Below, piece by piece: positions 34,251 through 45,694 of a stretch of 64,000 nucleotides of DNA (the first letter of the stretch is position 1; each line of letters opens with the position of its first letter). The stretch is from Tetrastigma voinierianum (lineage: Eukaryota > Streptophyta > Magnoliopsida > Vitales > Vitaceae): the NCBI GenBank assembly GCA_016808115.1, contig JAEQBH010001375.1, positions 1 through 64,000 of the forward strand, in the 5' to 3' direction. The position numbers and the translations under genes are program-made. The notes under the pieces are model-generated. The model made no database searches. It worked only from the letters and a program-made list of their open reading frames with translations, and was not told where the DNA came from.

Positions 34251-34810
34251 GTCGCTAAATCATATGGAATAATTTCACAAGTTAAGTAATTCATACAATA
34301 TCAAAGATAGCTCGTGTAGATTTTCAGACTGATAATAAAAAACAAATTCTTCTCATCAAGAAAGTTTTTCGTTATTTCGCTTCTTCTTTTTTCTTCAATA
34401 GTTTTTTCTAATCTAGACAAGTGAACAACTATCACATTGTCACTACCCTTCTTATCTTTAATTTTTAGATCAAATTCTTGCAGCAATAATACCCATCCTG
34501 AACAATCTCGTCGGCATCTTTCTTGCCATCGACATTCAATCAGCGCACATCACCGTGTATTATAACATGGACCCCAATATATATGCCTGAATGCCAAGAA
34601 CACCATTGCCAATCTCTTCGCTTGTAGAGTAGTTCTCTCAGGCCTCATCAAGTGCTCTTGACGGCATGCAGATATGGCCTCAATATCTTCAGCCTTCGCC
34701 CCAATACAACTCCCATCAGATAAAGTCACTAGCATCACATAATTTCAAACTCCTTGTTCCAATCGAAAAGTTACCATGATAAATAACTAACCCGGATTCA
34801 ATTTCATCAA
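34251..34810 (-). pseudogene. RNase H pseudogene (element 3)
   Basis: At 34,486-34,430 the minus strand reads LQEFDLKIKDKKGSDN followed by HLSRLE, the end of the RNase H domain (family: LLLQEFDLEIRDKKGSENVVADHLSRLE). Further upstream (34,740-34,520) come the decayed SDGSCIGA-type start (family: CDASDYAVGAVL) and TTLQAKRLAMVFLAF (family: TTEKELLAIVFAF), partly in the frame 34,738-34,550. The domain removes RNA from the RNA-DNA hybrid during reverse transcription. Confidence 0.8.
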
Positions 34811-34899
34811 ATAAAGCTTGCATGCTTCATCAAAATCAACCAAACAACCTTCTTCAAACACCTTGATAATCAACAGATTTGTCCTTCACTAATCCTCAA

Positions 34900-36040
34900 C
34901 CAACCCAAATGTTCTTTTTATCCCTGATCATTGTAGGTGGTGGGATGCGCTTTATGATTTTACTTTACTGGGTCTACTTCAATCCAACAGAGAAATTTTG
35001 TGTCCTAAGACAATACCCCGCTTATCATGAAATGACATTTTTCCCAATTTAAGCAAATTCATGTCTTCGACACCTCCTCGGGCGTATTGCTTCCAAATTT
35101 TCCAAACAATTGTCAAACTGGATCCATATACTGAGCAGTCATCCATGAAGATTTCCATAGCCTTTTTCACCAAGTCTGAAATCATAGACATCATACATCT
35201 TTGGAAGGTGGTAGGAGCATTACATAATCCAAATGGCATCCTTCTAAAAGAAAAGGTGTCATAAGGACATGTAAATGTTGTCTTCTCCTAATCCTCAGGG
35301 GCTATATAAATCTGGGGTTATAACCACATCATCAAGAAAACAAAGAATGTGGGTGGCTCGCTAACTTGTCCAAAGATTCATCAATGAAAGTGTAGAGGAT
35401 AATGACGCTTCGTAGCAGTATTTAGTTTCAGAGCTATACACACCCTCCATCCTCACACGCCTGTAGGATTCAATCATTCTTCTCACTTATAATCATGTTG
35501 AATCCACCCTTCGGGAACCATGAACTGGCTTACCCAAGGGCCATCTCGAGACAGACATGTTCTATCTGCCCATTTCAAGACTTCCTTTGACGACGCCTTT
35601 CATTACCGGATCTGCCTTTCTTCGATGTTCACAGGTCTTCGCATTCTCCTCCAAGAGGATCTACATGTAGATAGAAGGATTGATTCATTTCAAACTTTCA
35701 TATACTGTGCAATCGCTTTCCTTATATTTTCTCGAGTTTCAAAAGTTTTTAATCTTCGATTCAATCAATGCAACTAAAGTAATAACAGAAGTTTTTTCTT
35801 TTTCCCGTTTTAAGAAAGCATTCTTAAATGATGTGGTACTCCCTTCAAGGCACACCCTCTTCGTACTTATTTCTCGTTTCTTCTGCTCATTAACATCATC
35901 AGATTTTTCTATATTGTTTTCATCAATACTGAGTACTGTCTCTTTTGATTCAAAATTGGAGTTCAGAAATTCAACATCAAGATATTGGAAATTCATCTCC
36001 TTTTCATTTATTGAACTCTGAATCTTACAATCATTTATCA
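34900..36040 (-). pseudogene. Reverse transcriptase pseudogene (element 3)
   Basis: The open piece 35,239-34,979 contains MPFGLCNAPTTFQRCMMSMI, IFMDDCSVYG with the catalytic Asp pair (about 35,150-35,120) and GIVLGHKIS, all textbook motifs of Ty3/gypsy RT. Upstream blocks on the minus strand (35,530-35,300) give decayed forms of the W-V-D-R-N-T and G-Y-N-Q-I regions. The upstream end toward the protease (35,540-36,040) reads as the Pro-RT linker but is poorly conserved. Frameshifts interrupt it several times. Confidence 0.83.
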
Positions 36041-36400
36041 GTTCAGAACTAATGGGTACTTTTGTTTCTACAATCTTACAATCAAGGTATCAAATTCCGT
36101 CGTTTCTGGGTAAATGTGATTAAGATTGAAGTGCACTACCTCATCTCCAACCCTTAGAGTAAGCTCTCCTTTCTTCACATCTATCAAAGCTGCTCTTGTA
36201 GCAAAGAAAGGCCTTCCTAGCAGTAGTAGGACTTGTTTATCTTCTTCAATATCAATAACCACAAAGTCCATTAGAAAAATGAACTTTCCCACCTTGATAC
36301 ACACTTTCAAGTATACTCCCAAAGTTGAGCTAAGGTTCCATTCCACATCTACAAGGTCATCATGTGGAGTGAGCCCCCAAACTTAGTCTCTAATTCAAAA
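36041..36400 (-). pseudogene. Aspartic protease pseudogene (element 3)
   Basis: The open piece 36,346-36,068 (92 codons) encodes VKVGKFIFLMDFVVID-like text followed by IEEDKQVLLLLGRPFFATRAALIDVKKGELTLRVGDE, the C-terminal half of the Athila-group protease with the GRPFFAT motif intact. The N-terminal half with the active-site Asp reads only in fragments around 36,360-36,420. It lies between RT and gag in the expected order. Confidence 0.87.
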
Positions 36401-38390
36401 AATAAGTGCACCAGTTGATATTGGGCTCCAGAATCACACATTGCTTTTCCCATTTCATAATCCCCTATTGTGCAGAATATAGTTTCATTGATCCCCATTT
36501 TCTTTTGGTAAAGATCTCCTGATAACTACAGTTAGGCCTGCTCTACTCCTTCTCTGCAATTTTTCTTTCTCGTTCAATATATCCTTCATAAATTTAAAGA
36601 GCAGTGAGGCATTTAAGTCAATGCCTCAAAAGGGATATTAACCTTATTTTCTTGAAACATGTTTAAGAATCTAGGAGTATTGCTCTTCTAACTTAGCTTT
36701 TTAAAATTTGAGGCTTGTAAGCTTAAACCTCTTCCTTCTACTCACATCTCCCTTTAGCTGCCATTGCCATTTTTACCGTTTCTTCTTCATTAACCTCTAA
36801 ATCAGACCGTCTAATTCTCCCCTAATTTCTTCCCGCTTTCTTCTCCTTTTCTCAGCCTTCTCATCTCTCTCCACTTTAGAGTTACTTCACTCATACAATC
36901 CTTTTACCTCTTCCTGTGTTTACTGGGTAAGGCATCCTGTTTGATTCCTTACAGCTGTGCCAAATTCATCTTACTTCTATCTCTCCTGCATTTCAAAGGT
37001 ATTCTGGAGTTAGCCTCTTAAACATTAATTTTGTGTTTGGCTTAAAATGTCGTTAGATCGCAAATTTCCTCGCTGGAAATGTCTACAAATTAAACCTCTT
37101 ATTTTTCCTCCCATGAAAGCTCAAAGATTCTGTCTTCTTCAAAGGGCGTAAATGAAACCCATCCCGATTTTGTTCCTTCTACTTTACTATTAAAAGTATC
37201 ATGGTTATTGTTGTTGTCGTTGATGTTGTTGTTTTTGTTGTTGTTGTTGCTGTGAACCTATGTGTAGTTGTACACATACTCCCGCCTGTGTCCTCGACTT
37301 TGTCAGGCTCCCCACCAAGACAGAAATTCTCAAGTGTCTGCCGGTGTGTAAATGAATCGGCAAGTTAAAGTCAATAAAGTCAGAACTTCTATCAAGATTT
37401 AGACATCGTGCCTCCTCAACTTGATAGGACCCTGCGGCCAGTCCCTTCAAAGTACTGGCCTCTCATTTTTTATCAACTATTCCCACTTCATTTGTATTTG
37501 TAAAGCATTCTTTTCTCATGGTTTCCCATTTTGCTCATCAATGCATCTAATTTAGCTTCTATGGCAGTCATCGTTCAAATCTATCACACCACTTCCCTTA
37601 AGTCCTAGCTACTTACTCCCTCGGGGTTCTAGATATAAATTACAACTGTACTTGAAAGGTCTTCTATCAACTGCTTGATCTCTTCTCAAAGACTTTTCTT
37701 TTAAAATTTCCATAACAGTCGCATCAATTATACCTTTCTGAGTATAATTTGCGAATGAAAAACAGATCCACCTGGTAATGATCTATCCATTTACCCGCAT
37801 CTTTCAATGGGCCTTTTGTATCTTTCCCATGCATTGTAGTGACTTTCATCCTCTCCCACTTTGAACACTATGATTTCCTCTCCTTTCAAGGAGCTGATAA
37901 AGAATATGTTCATGTAAGCCTCCCACCAACTCCCTTCCTGTCTGTTCACCGATCCAACAAGCAAGTGACTCAAACCAAGTTGCCGCCACATCTCCTCAGT
38001 GAAAACAGAACAATATAACTTGATCACCCACCGACCCTATTCAATTTGATCGTATTAGCCATCCTCGTGAATCTTCCCATATGTTCAAGCAGTCTTCTAC
38101 TGATGCCTAGTAAATTTGTGTTGCTACACCACTGGACAAAGTCGTCGCTCAAAATCATGGCTCAGAAGCAAGCTGTCTCACAACAGTATTCATCTCAATA
38201 ACCTAGCCTCCAAAAGTCCTCCATAGTCATTTGTCTTTAAGGCCCTCTTGGGCTCTTCTCGAATAGGTTGCATTCTTTCTCTGATCTTCCATAGTCAAGG
38301 ATTCAAAGACTTAATCTTTCTCGATTCCCTGTTCTTTCCTGGGGCCAGATTCAGTTGCGCAATTCGTCTGTTTTCTATGCATGTGAAATC
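36401..38390 (-). pseudogene. gag: gag pseudogene (element 3)
   Basis: The minus strand carries broken Gag blocks. A start near 38,385 (MHRKQTNC) is followed by decayed N-terminal text, then 38,027-37,791 with LYCSVFTEEMWRQLGL and SLKGEEIIVFKVGEDESHYNAWERYKRPIERC; the last part equals the Gag motif GES.YEAWERFK..LRRCP. 37,450-37,205 is a Gln-rich stretch (poly-CAA/GTT on the opposite strand) in the place of the Pro/Gln-rich Gag linker. From 37,100 to 36,400 only hints of the Gag C-terminus (Lys/Glu-rich) remain. Confidence 0.72.
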
Positions 38391-38460
38391 TTCCTAAAAT
38401 AGAAACACATTGAGATCAAATTAAATATGTGGAAAACAGTTATATCCATTTAAGCTCAAA

Positions 38461-41165
38461 AAAAAAAAATCATAACTTACTCAACTACTACAGTTAAAAA
38501 CTATTTTTGTGATTATATGAAATTTATGATAAAATTAAGAAAAATGTCCAAATTAGCAATTCTCTCTTTATGATAAAATTAAGAAAAATGTCCAAATTAG
38601 CAATTCTCTCTTTGGTTAGAATATTGATATTTAGATTCATCTTTTTCAACTTTAAGTAACGACACTAAAAAACTTGTTAAGTAATTCAATTTTAGACACG
38701 GCCACTGTAAGATTCATCGACAGGACCTCAAACTTAAACCTCCCAAGATTCTCGAGTGGTCCCGCCTAGTGAAGTCTCTAATCAGATAACTCTAGAATGT
38801 CCATGGAACCCCAACTTTAAGAAATAAAGTAAACACCTGCATTAATATAATACCTCAATATATATATATATATATATATAAGATTCACAACCGCTCAAAT
38901 CCACAACTGACCCATCTTACTGTAGGTCATAACCACAAACACATATGATAAAGACTCATATGAGTTCAATACTAAGATCAGAGCATTCTAAGAGTGTTTG
39001 CGAATTTAGAGGTACAATGAAAATACATACGTCCAAATAAAATAAAGGCAGATAGATAAGATAGAATACTGCAACTACCGCAGAACGAGTGACGTAGAAG
39101 CTGGCACGAGGTAGGTCTCTACGGACTGTTTGTACCTAGAGAACGAATTTAAAACAATAAAACGTGAGATAATAAACTAAGAGCACTATAATTTATATGG
39201 AAAATAATTTTTATTTTCTCAAGACCTCATGTCCACTCTTTGTAAGGTTCCCGTTTGGAATCATTTCATAAAAACCCAAACTTGTTCAAGTCAACAATAT
39301 GAAATCATGCCTCAAAAAATTTTACCCACATCATTATCAAGAACCTTATAACCCACTTATTCACAACATAAAAATGAATAAAATATATATAACCATCATG
39401 TCAAAAAATCATGGAAATACAATAATTCATAAATATTGCTGGTTATTCCTTACTTAAACCAACAATGTAATCGTGACTACATACCTATAGTAAAACCTAT
39501 CAAAACCACCCTCACGACAATCGTGAAACTAATAACCTTTCGCAAACCCGACATCATGAAACAATAAACTCAAACCCACTTCACGCGGCAATTTATAAAA
39601 TCTTTCGTAAACCCGACATCACGGCAACTAATAACCTTCCAACGATACCGCATTATAACATTTCACAAAGTCCTTCAAAATCCATTTCTAAACCAATAAC
39701 TTTTCAAAATGGTTTAAAACCTCAATCCATATGTACCAAAATGTTTGAATACCACAAATTTATCCATGAACTCGTGAAAATTTCCAAAATATTTAAAATG
39801 TCGACAAAATCCATATGAAATGATAACTGCTTATATAAAAACAGATAATTATATTTACGCATAACCAACCGTTTCCTGGACTAAATAAGTTATATATATA
39901 AATACCAACCACAATTATATATCATAATAATACCCCAAAGCATTTAAAACATATAAACGACTCACGCACTACGATGCCACCCCGCTCCCTAGATCGTTCC
40001 AAGTTCGGGGCCAGTGGAGTGCTGTAATATAATAACAATTCCATTTAGGCTCCATTAACTAGAACAAGACATTGGGATGCCCCGAAATGTCTTAGGATAA
40101 TTTAGAACTATGAAACTATCTAAATTGGACTCAATGAGGGTCCAATTATACGATGTGCCCTATAGACCGATATCCGAAATTGGGGCTTTTTCACCCGGAA
40201 TGCTAATTTTAAATTGAACCTTACGATAACTCATAAAATATCGATTTCACTAATCAAACTTCAATTTTGCTTTCAATTTGATACAATTGGTATCCCAATT
40301 TGGTCAAACAGCACCATTAATTACCGAATGACCCAAAAGCGAAGAAACTAACCAAGCGGCGTCCAAAATTTACAAACTTTATGTCAGCGGAAAGCCCGAG
40401 ACCGGGAACTGATACCCTTACCTTGGTCCAAAGGTTCTTCATCATTGGCGGAAAACTTCGATCAACGGTCGGCCAAATTTGTTTTAGTCGTATCTTTCAA
40501 AATGGTGAGGAATATCACGGGACCACGGGGAATGAGTTCAGAGGGTCGAAATTGGGGAGGAGGTATGGAGTCGGCACGAAGTAACGGAAAATGAAAAATC
40601 CGGCGACCCACTTAGTAAGCGGCGCCGCCGCGTTAGCCGGCGATCTTGGAATCAAGTGGTGGTTGTAGTGAAACTTGGCGGCGAGGATCGTGCGGTGGTG
40701 GTGCTCCTCCACGGGCGGCGTGTGTAGCAGGGTGGCGGTGGCGCCTTCCTCTTAAAACCCGTTTGAGGTAAAATGGATTAGCGACCGATTCGGTGTTCAC
40801 GGTCTTGGAGTTTTCTGGGTTGGAGCTCAAAATGAGTGTGTTTGAGGCTAGGGTTCTATTTGGCACGTAAAGCTAGGTTTATAGAGCTGAGGTCGCTTCG
40901 AGTAAAACCTAGATTGATTTGGACACTTGCTAAACTGCTGTTGTTTGAACTCTGGTCATAACTTTTTATCAGTAAGTCGGATTTTAACATTGACTTGGAG
41001 TCTATGAACTACCGTGTCGGCCGAGGCCTACGAAATGGTGTCTTAGTCAACCCAAGGAATTCTTCATCCTTGAAAAGTGCAGCAGGCCCACATACTAATT
41101 GTTGGTCAAACTTGATCCAAACATTTAAAAACTTGTATTATTTGGTACGGGTGATTTGTTATTAT
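38461..41165. mobile_element. Leader region of element 3 filled by an LTR-like repeat (repeat E)
   Basis: Between gag and the primer-binding site lie 2.7 kb without gag or pol. It starts near an A12 tract (38,459-38,470), holds a perfect 44-bp tandem duplication (38,524-38,611), a (TA) run at 38,858-38,880 and, at 40,955-41,010, the block GGTCATAACTTTTTATCAG..GTCGGATTTT..GGAGTCTATGAA, which also occurs three times in LTR C (44,130-44,640). This suggests another Tekay-like LTR. GC-rich text at 40,380-40,760 gives overlapping open frames of no recognisable kind. Ends are not defined. Confidence 0.5.
38524..38611. repeat. Perfect 44-bp tandem duplication
   Basis: The 44-base unit starting TTTATGATAAAATTAAG is present twice with no difference (38,524-38,567 and 38,568-38,611). 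In this decayed surrounding, complete identity points to a recent event or to an assembly artefact. Confidence 0.95.
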
Positions 41166-41170
41166 GCAAT

Positions 41171-41188
41171 CCCCCTGCAATAGTGCCA
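41171..41188 (-). other. Primer-binding site of element 3
   Basis: The minus strand reads TGGCACTATTGCAGGGGG, five differences from the tRNA-Asp type site TGGCGCCGTTGCCGGGGA, most of them transitions at CpG-derived positions. It is followed by the leader and gag, and preceded by the LTR end CAATTTTT, as required for the 5' end of a minus-strand element. Confidence 0.78.
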
Positions 41189-41384
41189 AAAAATTGTTGT
41201 GATTTTGTATAGACCAAAATATGAAGGTCACCCAAATTTTCAACCTAGTATCAAAGAACTAGATCGAGTAACGAGGATAACAACGATGCAAAAACTTGTT
41301 GATCAATGTTTAGTATAAAATAGGTTATTTCCTTGGATGAGAAGGCTTTAATTAAAATTATGTTTAGGTCTAGATCACTAAAAG
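41189..41384 (-). mobile_element. Element 3, 5' LTR, part 1
   Basis: It matches 21,854-22,050 (TATAGACCAAAATATG.AGGTCACCC, ATCAAAGAACTAGATC, GATGAGAAGGCTTTAATTAAAATT). It stops at the AAAAG target site at 41,380-41,384 and continues at 44,825. Confidence 0.85.
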
Positions 41385-42429
41385 TGTGAGACCCCGGATA
41401 AAGTAAAATGATAGACACGGGTTGCAAACCTGGGAATTTCTCTAGATCTTTGGATAATGTGAGGTCCATCTTGTTGGGATTCGTCTGCCCGAAATCTAGG
41501 TACATGATCGAATTTGGTCGAATTCAGGAAGGAAGGTGCATGTATTTCGAGACAAGGCGACGAATGAGAGGGTGACACATGGCATGAAGATGCATGCCAT
41601 GTGGCTGAAAGGAAGAAAAAGGGCACCCAGCATAGGTGGAAGTCGAGAGTGTACACTTTTTATCTGCATGAGAGGGATAAGTGGTGGGAAGGGCATGAAT
41701 GACATGAATGCTATGTGTCATGAAGGGGAGAGAAAAGGGAAAATTGTTTCTACACCTAGGTAATTACATTCTCCACCTAAAAGAAGCAATTTTTTTTTGG
41801 TGGAAGGAGAGAAGAAAAATGGAAAAAGAAAGAGGAGGAAAGAAGAGAAAAGAAAAAGAAAGAAAGAAGAAAAGACAGCGGAAAGGAAAGAGAACCAACA
41901 TTTCTCTAATTAACAAGCAGAGGGAATTTGCGTGATGTGGTCTGCACTTCGAAGAGTGAGGGTTCTCTCCTACACCAAGTTGAATCTTTGTTTAAAAACC
42001 CATGAAATGGCCATGAGGGTTAGCCCGAGTAGTGGGCTAGTTTAAAGAATAGACTGATGAAATTGTTGTTGGTTGGGACGGTTCCTAGGTGCGTGTAGTT
42101 TTCGAGCTGCGGTTCGGGGCGGTGTTGTGCGTAGTTTGGGATGAGGCCCGGGGATGATCTTGGTTCATGTCGGTGCATCTTTGTTTTACGAGTTTGGAGA
42201 TTGAAATCCAGTTTTGTGTGTTATTGCTTGTTTGAATAACATGCGGATTATTAATGAAAGATGATGTTAATATATGCATGCTTGTATATATATTAACATC
42301 ATGATTGGTGTGAAGCATGTATTATAGTGTTGCATGTAGTTTCCATCATGCATGTAACATGAGGATATTATCTTATTGACATTATCATTGCATGTGCAGG
42401 GGTCATCGTGTAAAGATCGGGTGTAGTGC

Positions 42430-42680
42430 ATAAATAAAATGGGTATTCGGAGGTTGTCGATGTAGTGATTCGGAGGGTTGTCCAATAAATTATATCGGAG
42501 GTTTGTCCAATGAACTCTATCGGAGGGTTGTCCAATAAGGGGTTTTCGAAGATGGTTCAATGGTTCGATACTCAAAGGTTGTCTAGTGGTTTACTATTCG
42601 GAGGGTTGTCCAAGTGTGTAAAATATTCAACGGGTTGTCTGATATCAGAGGTTGTTCAGTGGGTTTCAAAAACAAAAAGC
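42430..42680. repeat. TCGGAGGGTTGTCCAAT array in LTR C
   Basis: Eight or so units of 25-35 bp based on TCGGAGGGTTGTCCAAT(A/G) follow each other with small changes. A related, more decayed run (TCGGAGCGAC, TCGGAAGGTTGTCCG) is at 48,340-48,510 in the unit nested in the CACTA transposon. Confidence 0.85.
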
Positions 42681-43329
42681 TTTTGTTTTGAAACTAGTTT
42701 TCATACATGGAAAATTTCATGTATGAGAGGAGTCGATGTAGGATTGGGCATGACATGAACATTCATATAGAGATATGCATATTTTATATGAATGTGTGAA
42801 TGATTTTAGTTATGCCATTGCATGTGCACTTAGGTGGGGAGTAGCCCTTGTAGGAGACTTTCTCTGTTGGGCATAGCTCACCAGTTATTGGAAAAATATT
42901 TTCAAATGAAGGTACACGAAGAAGGCACTTCATTAGGTTTTAGTTGAGAGGAAGATCCTAAGATGGCTTATTGTGTTCTTTTGCTTAAAATTTCTAGGTA
43001 GAAAGCCCAGTTTTTTGTTTAAAGCGAGCCCATTGTCAAAGTCTGTACTTTTGATGTAAATAAACTCAGATTATATGTTTAATACAATTTGGTAAGGGTT
43101 ATGTCTTGCCTTGAGGGGATGTTTGGTTGCGTCTAAACCATAGGAAGTCGCTCTATTTCGATCTTATGTATTAGCTGAACTTTAAGACTGATTTTTGGTT
43201 GGGAAGTAAAGGGAATTTGGCCCTATTTCCTTGGTATATTGTAGCCACAATTAGTGAGCTTGATGTAGGCTTTTTGAATCACCTGAAAATCCGGTCTACA
43301 TCTGAGATATGGACCTTTTAGTCAGAGAA

Positions 43330-44120
43330 ATTTGTGCGAGCCCGGGTGAGCTGCGTGGCCGAGCTCTTCTGGCCGAGCTGAACTCTTGGGGTAGAGCTGA
43401 CCTCTTCTGGCCCAGCTCTCTTGGGATGAGCTGACCTCTTCTGGCCAGGCCCAAGTGGGATGAAATTTAAATCAATGTGCGTGACTCGCTAGTGATGTTT
43501 GTGTGGGAATAGTGCCTTGTTTTGACCCTATGTGATGATTAGTTCTTGAGGCTGATTTTTTATTGGGAGAAAGTGAATTTGAACTATAATCTTTCAAGGA
43601 AATTGTAGCTCTACCTGATAACTTGACATTAGGCTTTCGAATCACCCAAATTGGATCTCTACAGCTCAACTTATGGCCTTTTTACTCATAAGGGTCTGAA
43701 AGGATGAGTTGTGTGGCTGAGCTCTTGTGGCCGAGCTCAGTAGAGGTGAGCTATATGGCCGAGCTTAGTAGGGATGAAGCTGTGTATGGCCGATCTCAGT
43801 AGGGATGAGCTGTGTGTAGCCAACCTCAGCAGGGATGAGCTGTGTGAGGCCGAGTTGACCTCTTGGAGTAGAGCTGACCTCTTCTGGCCAAGCTCTCTTG
43901 GGATAAGCTGACCTCTTAAGTAGGAGCTCAAGTGGGATGGCGTATTGTGGCCGACTCAGCAAGGATGAGTTGTGTGTGGCCGAGCTCAGCAGGGATGAGC
44001 TGTGTATGGCCGAGCTCCAGCCCAGAAATGAGTTGTGTGTGACCTCAGCAGGATGAGCTATGTGGGCGGCGGCCTCTTTTGTTTGGGCTCTTCTGGCAGA
44101 GCTCGATGGGAATGAGCTTC
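43330..44120. repeat. Array of GAGCTGACCTCTTCTGGCC / GGGATGAGCTGTGTG units in LTR C
   Basis: More than fifteen units of 20-35 bp combine the blocks GAGCTGACCTCTTCTGGCC, GGCCGAGCTCAGCAGGGAT and GAGCTGTGTGTGGCC. They are GC-rich and purine-skewed, and contain repeated GAGCTC palindromes. They produce spurious minus-strand open frames (43,737-43,931 and 43,765-43,962). Confidence 0.85.
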
Positions 44121-44129
44121 GATTGTGCC

Positions 44130-44645
44130 AACCGGACGATCATAGCTTTCGTTGAGGGGCATTTGTGCGTTCGTAGACTTTATGGAAAGCCCTTTGAGTC
44201 TAAAATCCATAAACATATGGATCAATACAATATGAGCTCATATTGTGTTCGAAAGTGATGAAAGACAGTAGGTACCTGTCGGTTCTACATGTCGGTCATT
44301 TGCTCGTGGCAGGCGCCCGGCCGGATGACCATAACTTCCTCGTCCGAAGTCCGTTTCAGGTGTTCTTAGACTTTATGGAAAGATTCTTGAGTCTAGAATC
44401 TGACCACATGCATGTGGATGGCATTGGTGCTCAAATATAGCAGATCGGACCTCTTCTGGCCAGCTGACCTCCTTTGGCCGAGCCGACCTCGTCTAGGGAA
44501 TGAGCTCGGCAGCAGCAACTTCAGACGACCATAACTTCCTCATCCCAAGTATGTTTTGTGCGTTCTTGGACTCTATGGAAAGATCTCTGAGTCTAGAATC
44601 TAATCATATGCCTGTGGATGGCATTTGGTGCCCACATAGTTTCTA
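44130..44645. repeat. Three ~195-bp direct repeats near the end of LTR C
   Basis: The block GACCATAACTTCCTC..GTCCGTTT..TTCTTAGACT-TATGGAAAG..GAGTCTA-AATC..CATGTGGAT starts near 44,137, 44,327 and 44,525. Units differ by scattered substitutions. A single relative is at 40,955-41,010. Confidence 0.8.
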
Positions 44646-44824
44646 AAAAGTTGATCATTTCCCTAAGTGCACTAATTATGAATAGGAGGTATTGTTATGT
44701 GTCATTGCTTGATAATTGAGTGACACATGAATATGCATGAATGAGGCTATTATATAGCTTGTTGTAGGTTACCTGTGGAAAAATATTTAAAAAAAAAAAA
44801 ACCCCCAGGATTTAGGGTGTCACA

Positions 44825-45457
44825 AAAAGTGCATAGGTCATTCAAGTAATAAAAGTGGATTTAAGTCCAGATATCGTTCCCACGAACATTGATGAAAAAT
44901 ATAAACATCAATTACCCCATCTACTCAAGATCCTTTCTATTTGAACTCAAAAATTAAAAGTGGTTTTGGTTTAAACTAAATGGAAGTAAAAACTAATTAA
45001 AACTCTATAGCTATTGTATAAAGAATTTAAAATAATTGGATTGAAAAGTTCACTAGGTAAGTCACACTGGAATTAAGTTTTATGTGTAATTATCAATTTC
45101 TACATCATTTTATAACATTAGTTCAGTCATGAGTTTGAAATCTGAACTTGTCAAAGATGCAAGGTAGTATAGCTTGGATTTCTCCAAACACCATACATTT
45201 CACTAATTAAAGATCCATGTTCCTTTCAGACACATGAGTCTAATCAGTTACTAGTAGAATATAATCATTTTTCTAAGATCTGGGTATTTTTCCTTCTCAG
45301 TACTTCACACATTTTTCTTAGGACTGAAGACCGCTTGCTCCTATAGACAGGATAATGCAAGTCTTCCCTAATTTAATTGACATCTTATCCATTGAATCTG
45401 ACAAAATTCTGTCTCTTTATTAAGTCTCAACTAACGAGATCAAGATCGCTCATCCAG
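44825..45457 (-). mobile_element. Element 3, 5' LTR, part 2
   Basis: It resumes the LTR after LTR C and matches about 22,050-22,690 (CATAGGTCATTCA.GTAATAAAAG, TTGAACTC.AAAATTAAAAGTGGTTTTGG, CATACATTTCACTAATTA.AGATCCAT). It ends near 45,457, where sequence like GTCTTAACACCCC begins. The U3 part with motif I is not found in the window beyond this point. Confidence 0.82.
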
Positions 45458-45671
45458 TGGAAGTCTTAACACCCCAATTATACCCTTATGATTTATTACA
45501 TGTTTAGGGTATAATATAAGTAAAAGTTGCATTTTGGGAAATTTAAGTACTAGGTTAAATTGATTATTTGTAAATAAGGTTAAAGGTCATAATTTAAATA
45601 TGCTATAGTAAGAATTTAGATAAGTTGTGTAAATGGAGAGAAAATTGAGGGACTAAAATTCCATGAGCTAA
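45458..45671 (+). mobile_element. LTR-like unit F, left part
   Basis: It begins at the break of the element 3 LTR with GTCTTAACACCCCAATTATACCC, like the TGTAACACCCC starts of Tekay-type LTRs. It is cut at 45,672-45,674 by the CACTA transposon and continues at 58,220. The exact first base is uncertain. Confidence 0.5.
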
Positions 45672-45674
45672 GAA
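45672..45674. other. Target-site duplication of the CACTA transposon (left), GAA
   Basis: GAA here and GAA at 58,217-58,219 flank the element; CACTA transposons duplicate 3 bp on insertion. Confidence 0.75.
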
Positions 45675-45694
45675 CACTCACAAAAAACATGGAG

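Larger units (their letters stand above)
41385..44824 (+). mobile_element. Solo LTR C (3,440 bp), Tekay-like, with perfect target duplication
   Basis: The termini are TGTGAGACCCC and GGGTGTCACA, near-perfect inverted ends. The 5 bases AAAAG flank both sides (41,380-41,384 and 44,825-44,829), and the interrupted LTR reads through when the insert is removed. No gag or pol is visible inside and no internal copy of its own ends, so it is probably a solo LTR left by recombination. It contains three kinds of internal repeats (listed separately) and an A13 tract just before the end. Confidence 0.85.

Noticed and set aside
40381..40866. GC-rich overlapping open frames, possible host exon
   Set aside because: Frames overlap on both strands without motif, and the surroundings are LTR-like; no support for a gene.
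43737..43962. Two minus-strand open frames with Ser/His repeats
   Set aside because: Frames result from the GAGCTGTGTGTGGCC repeats of LTR C.
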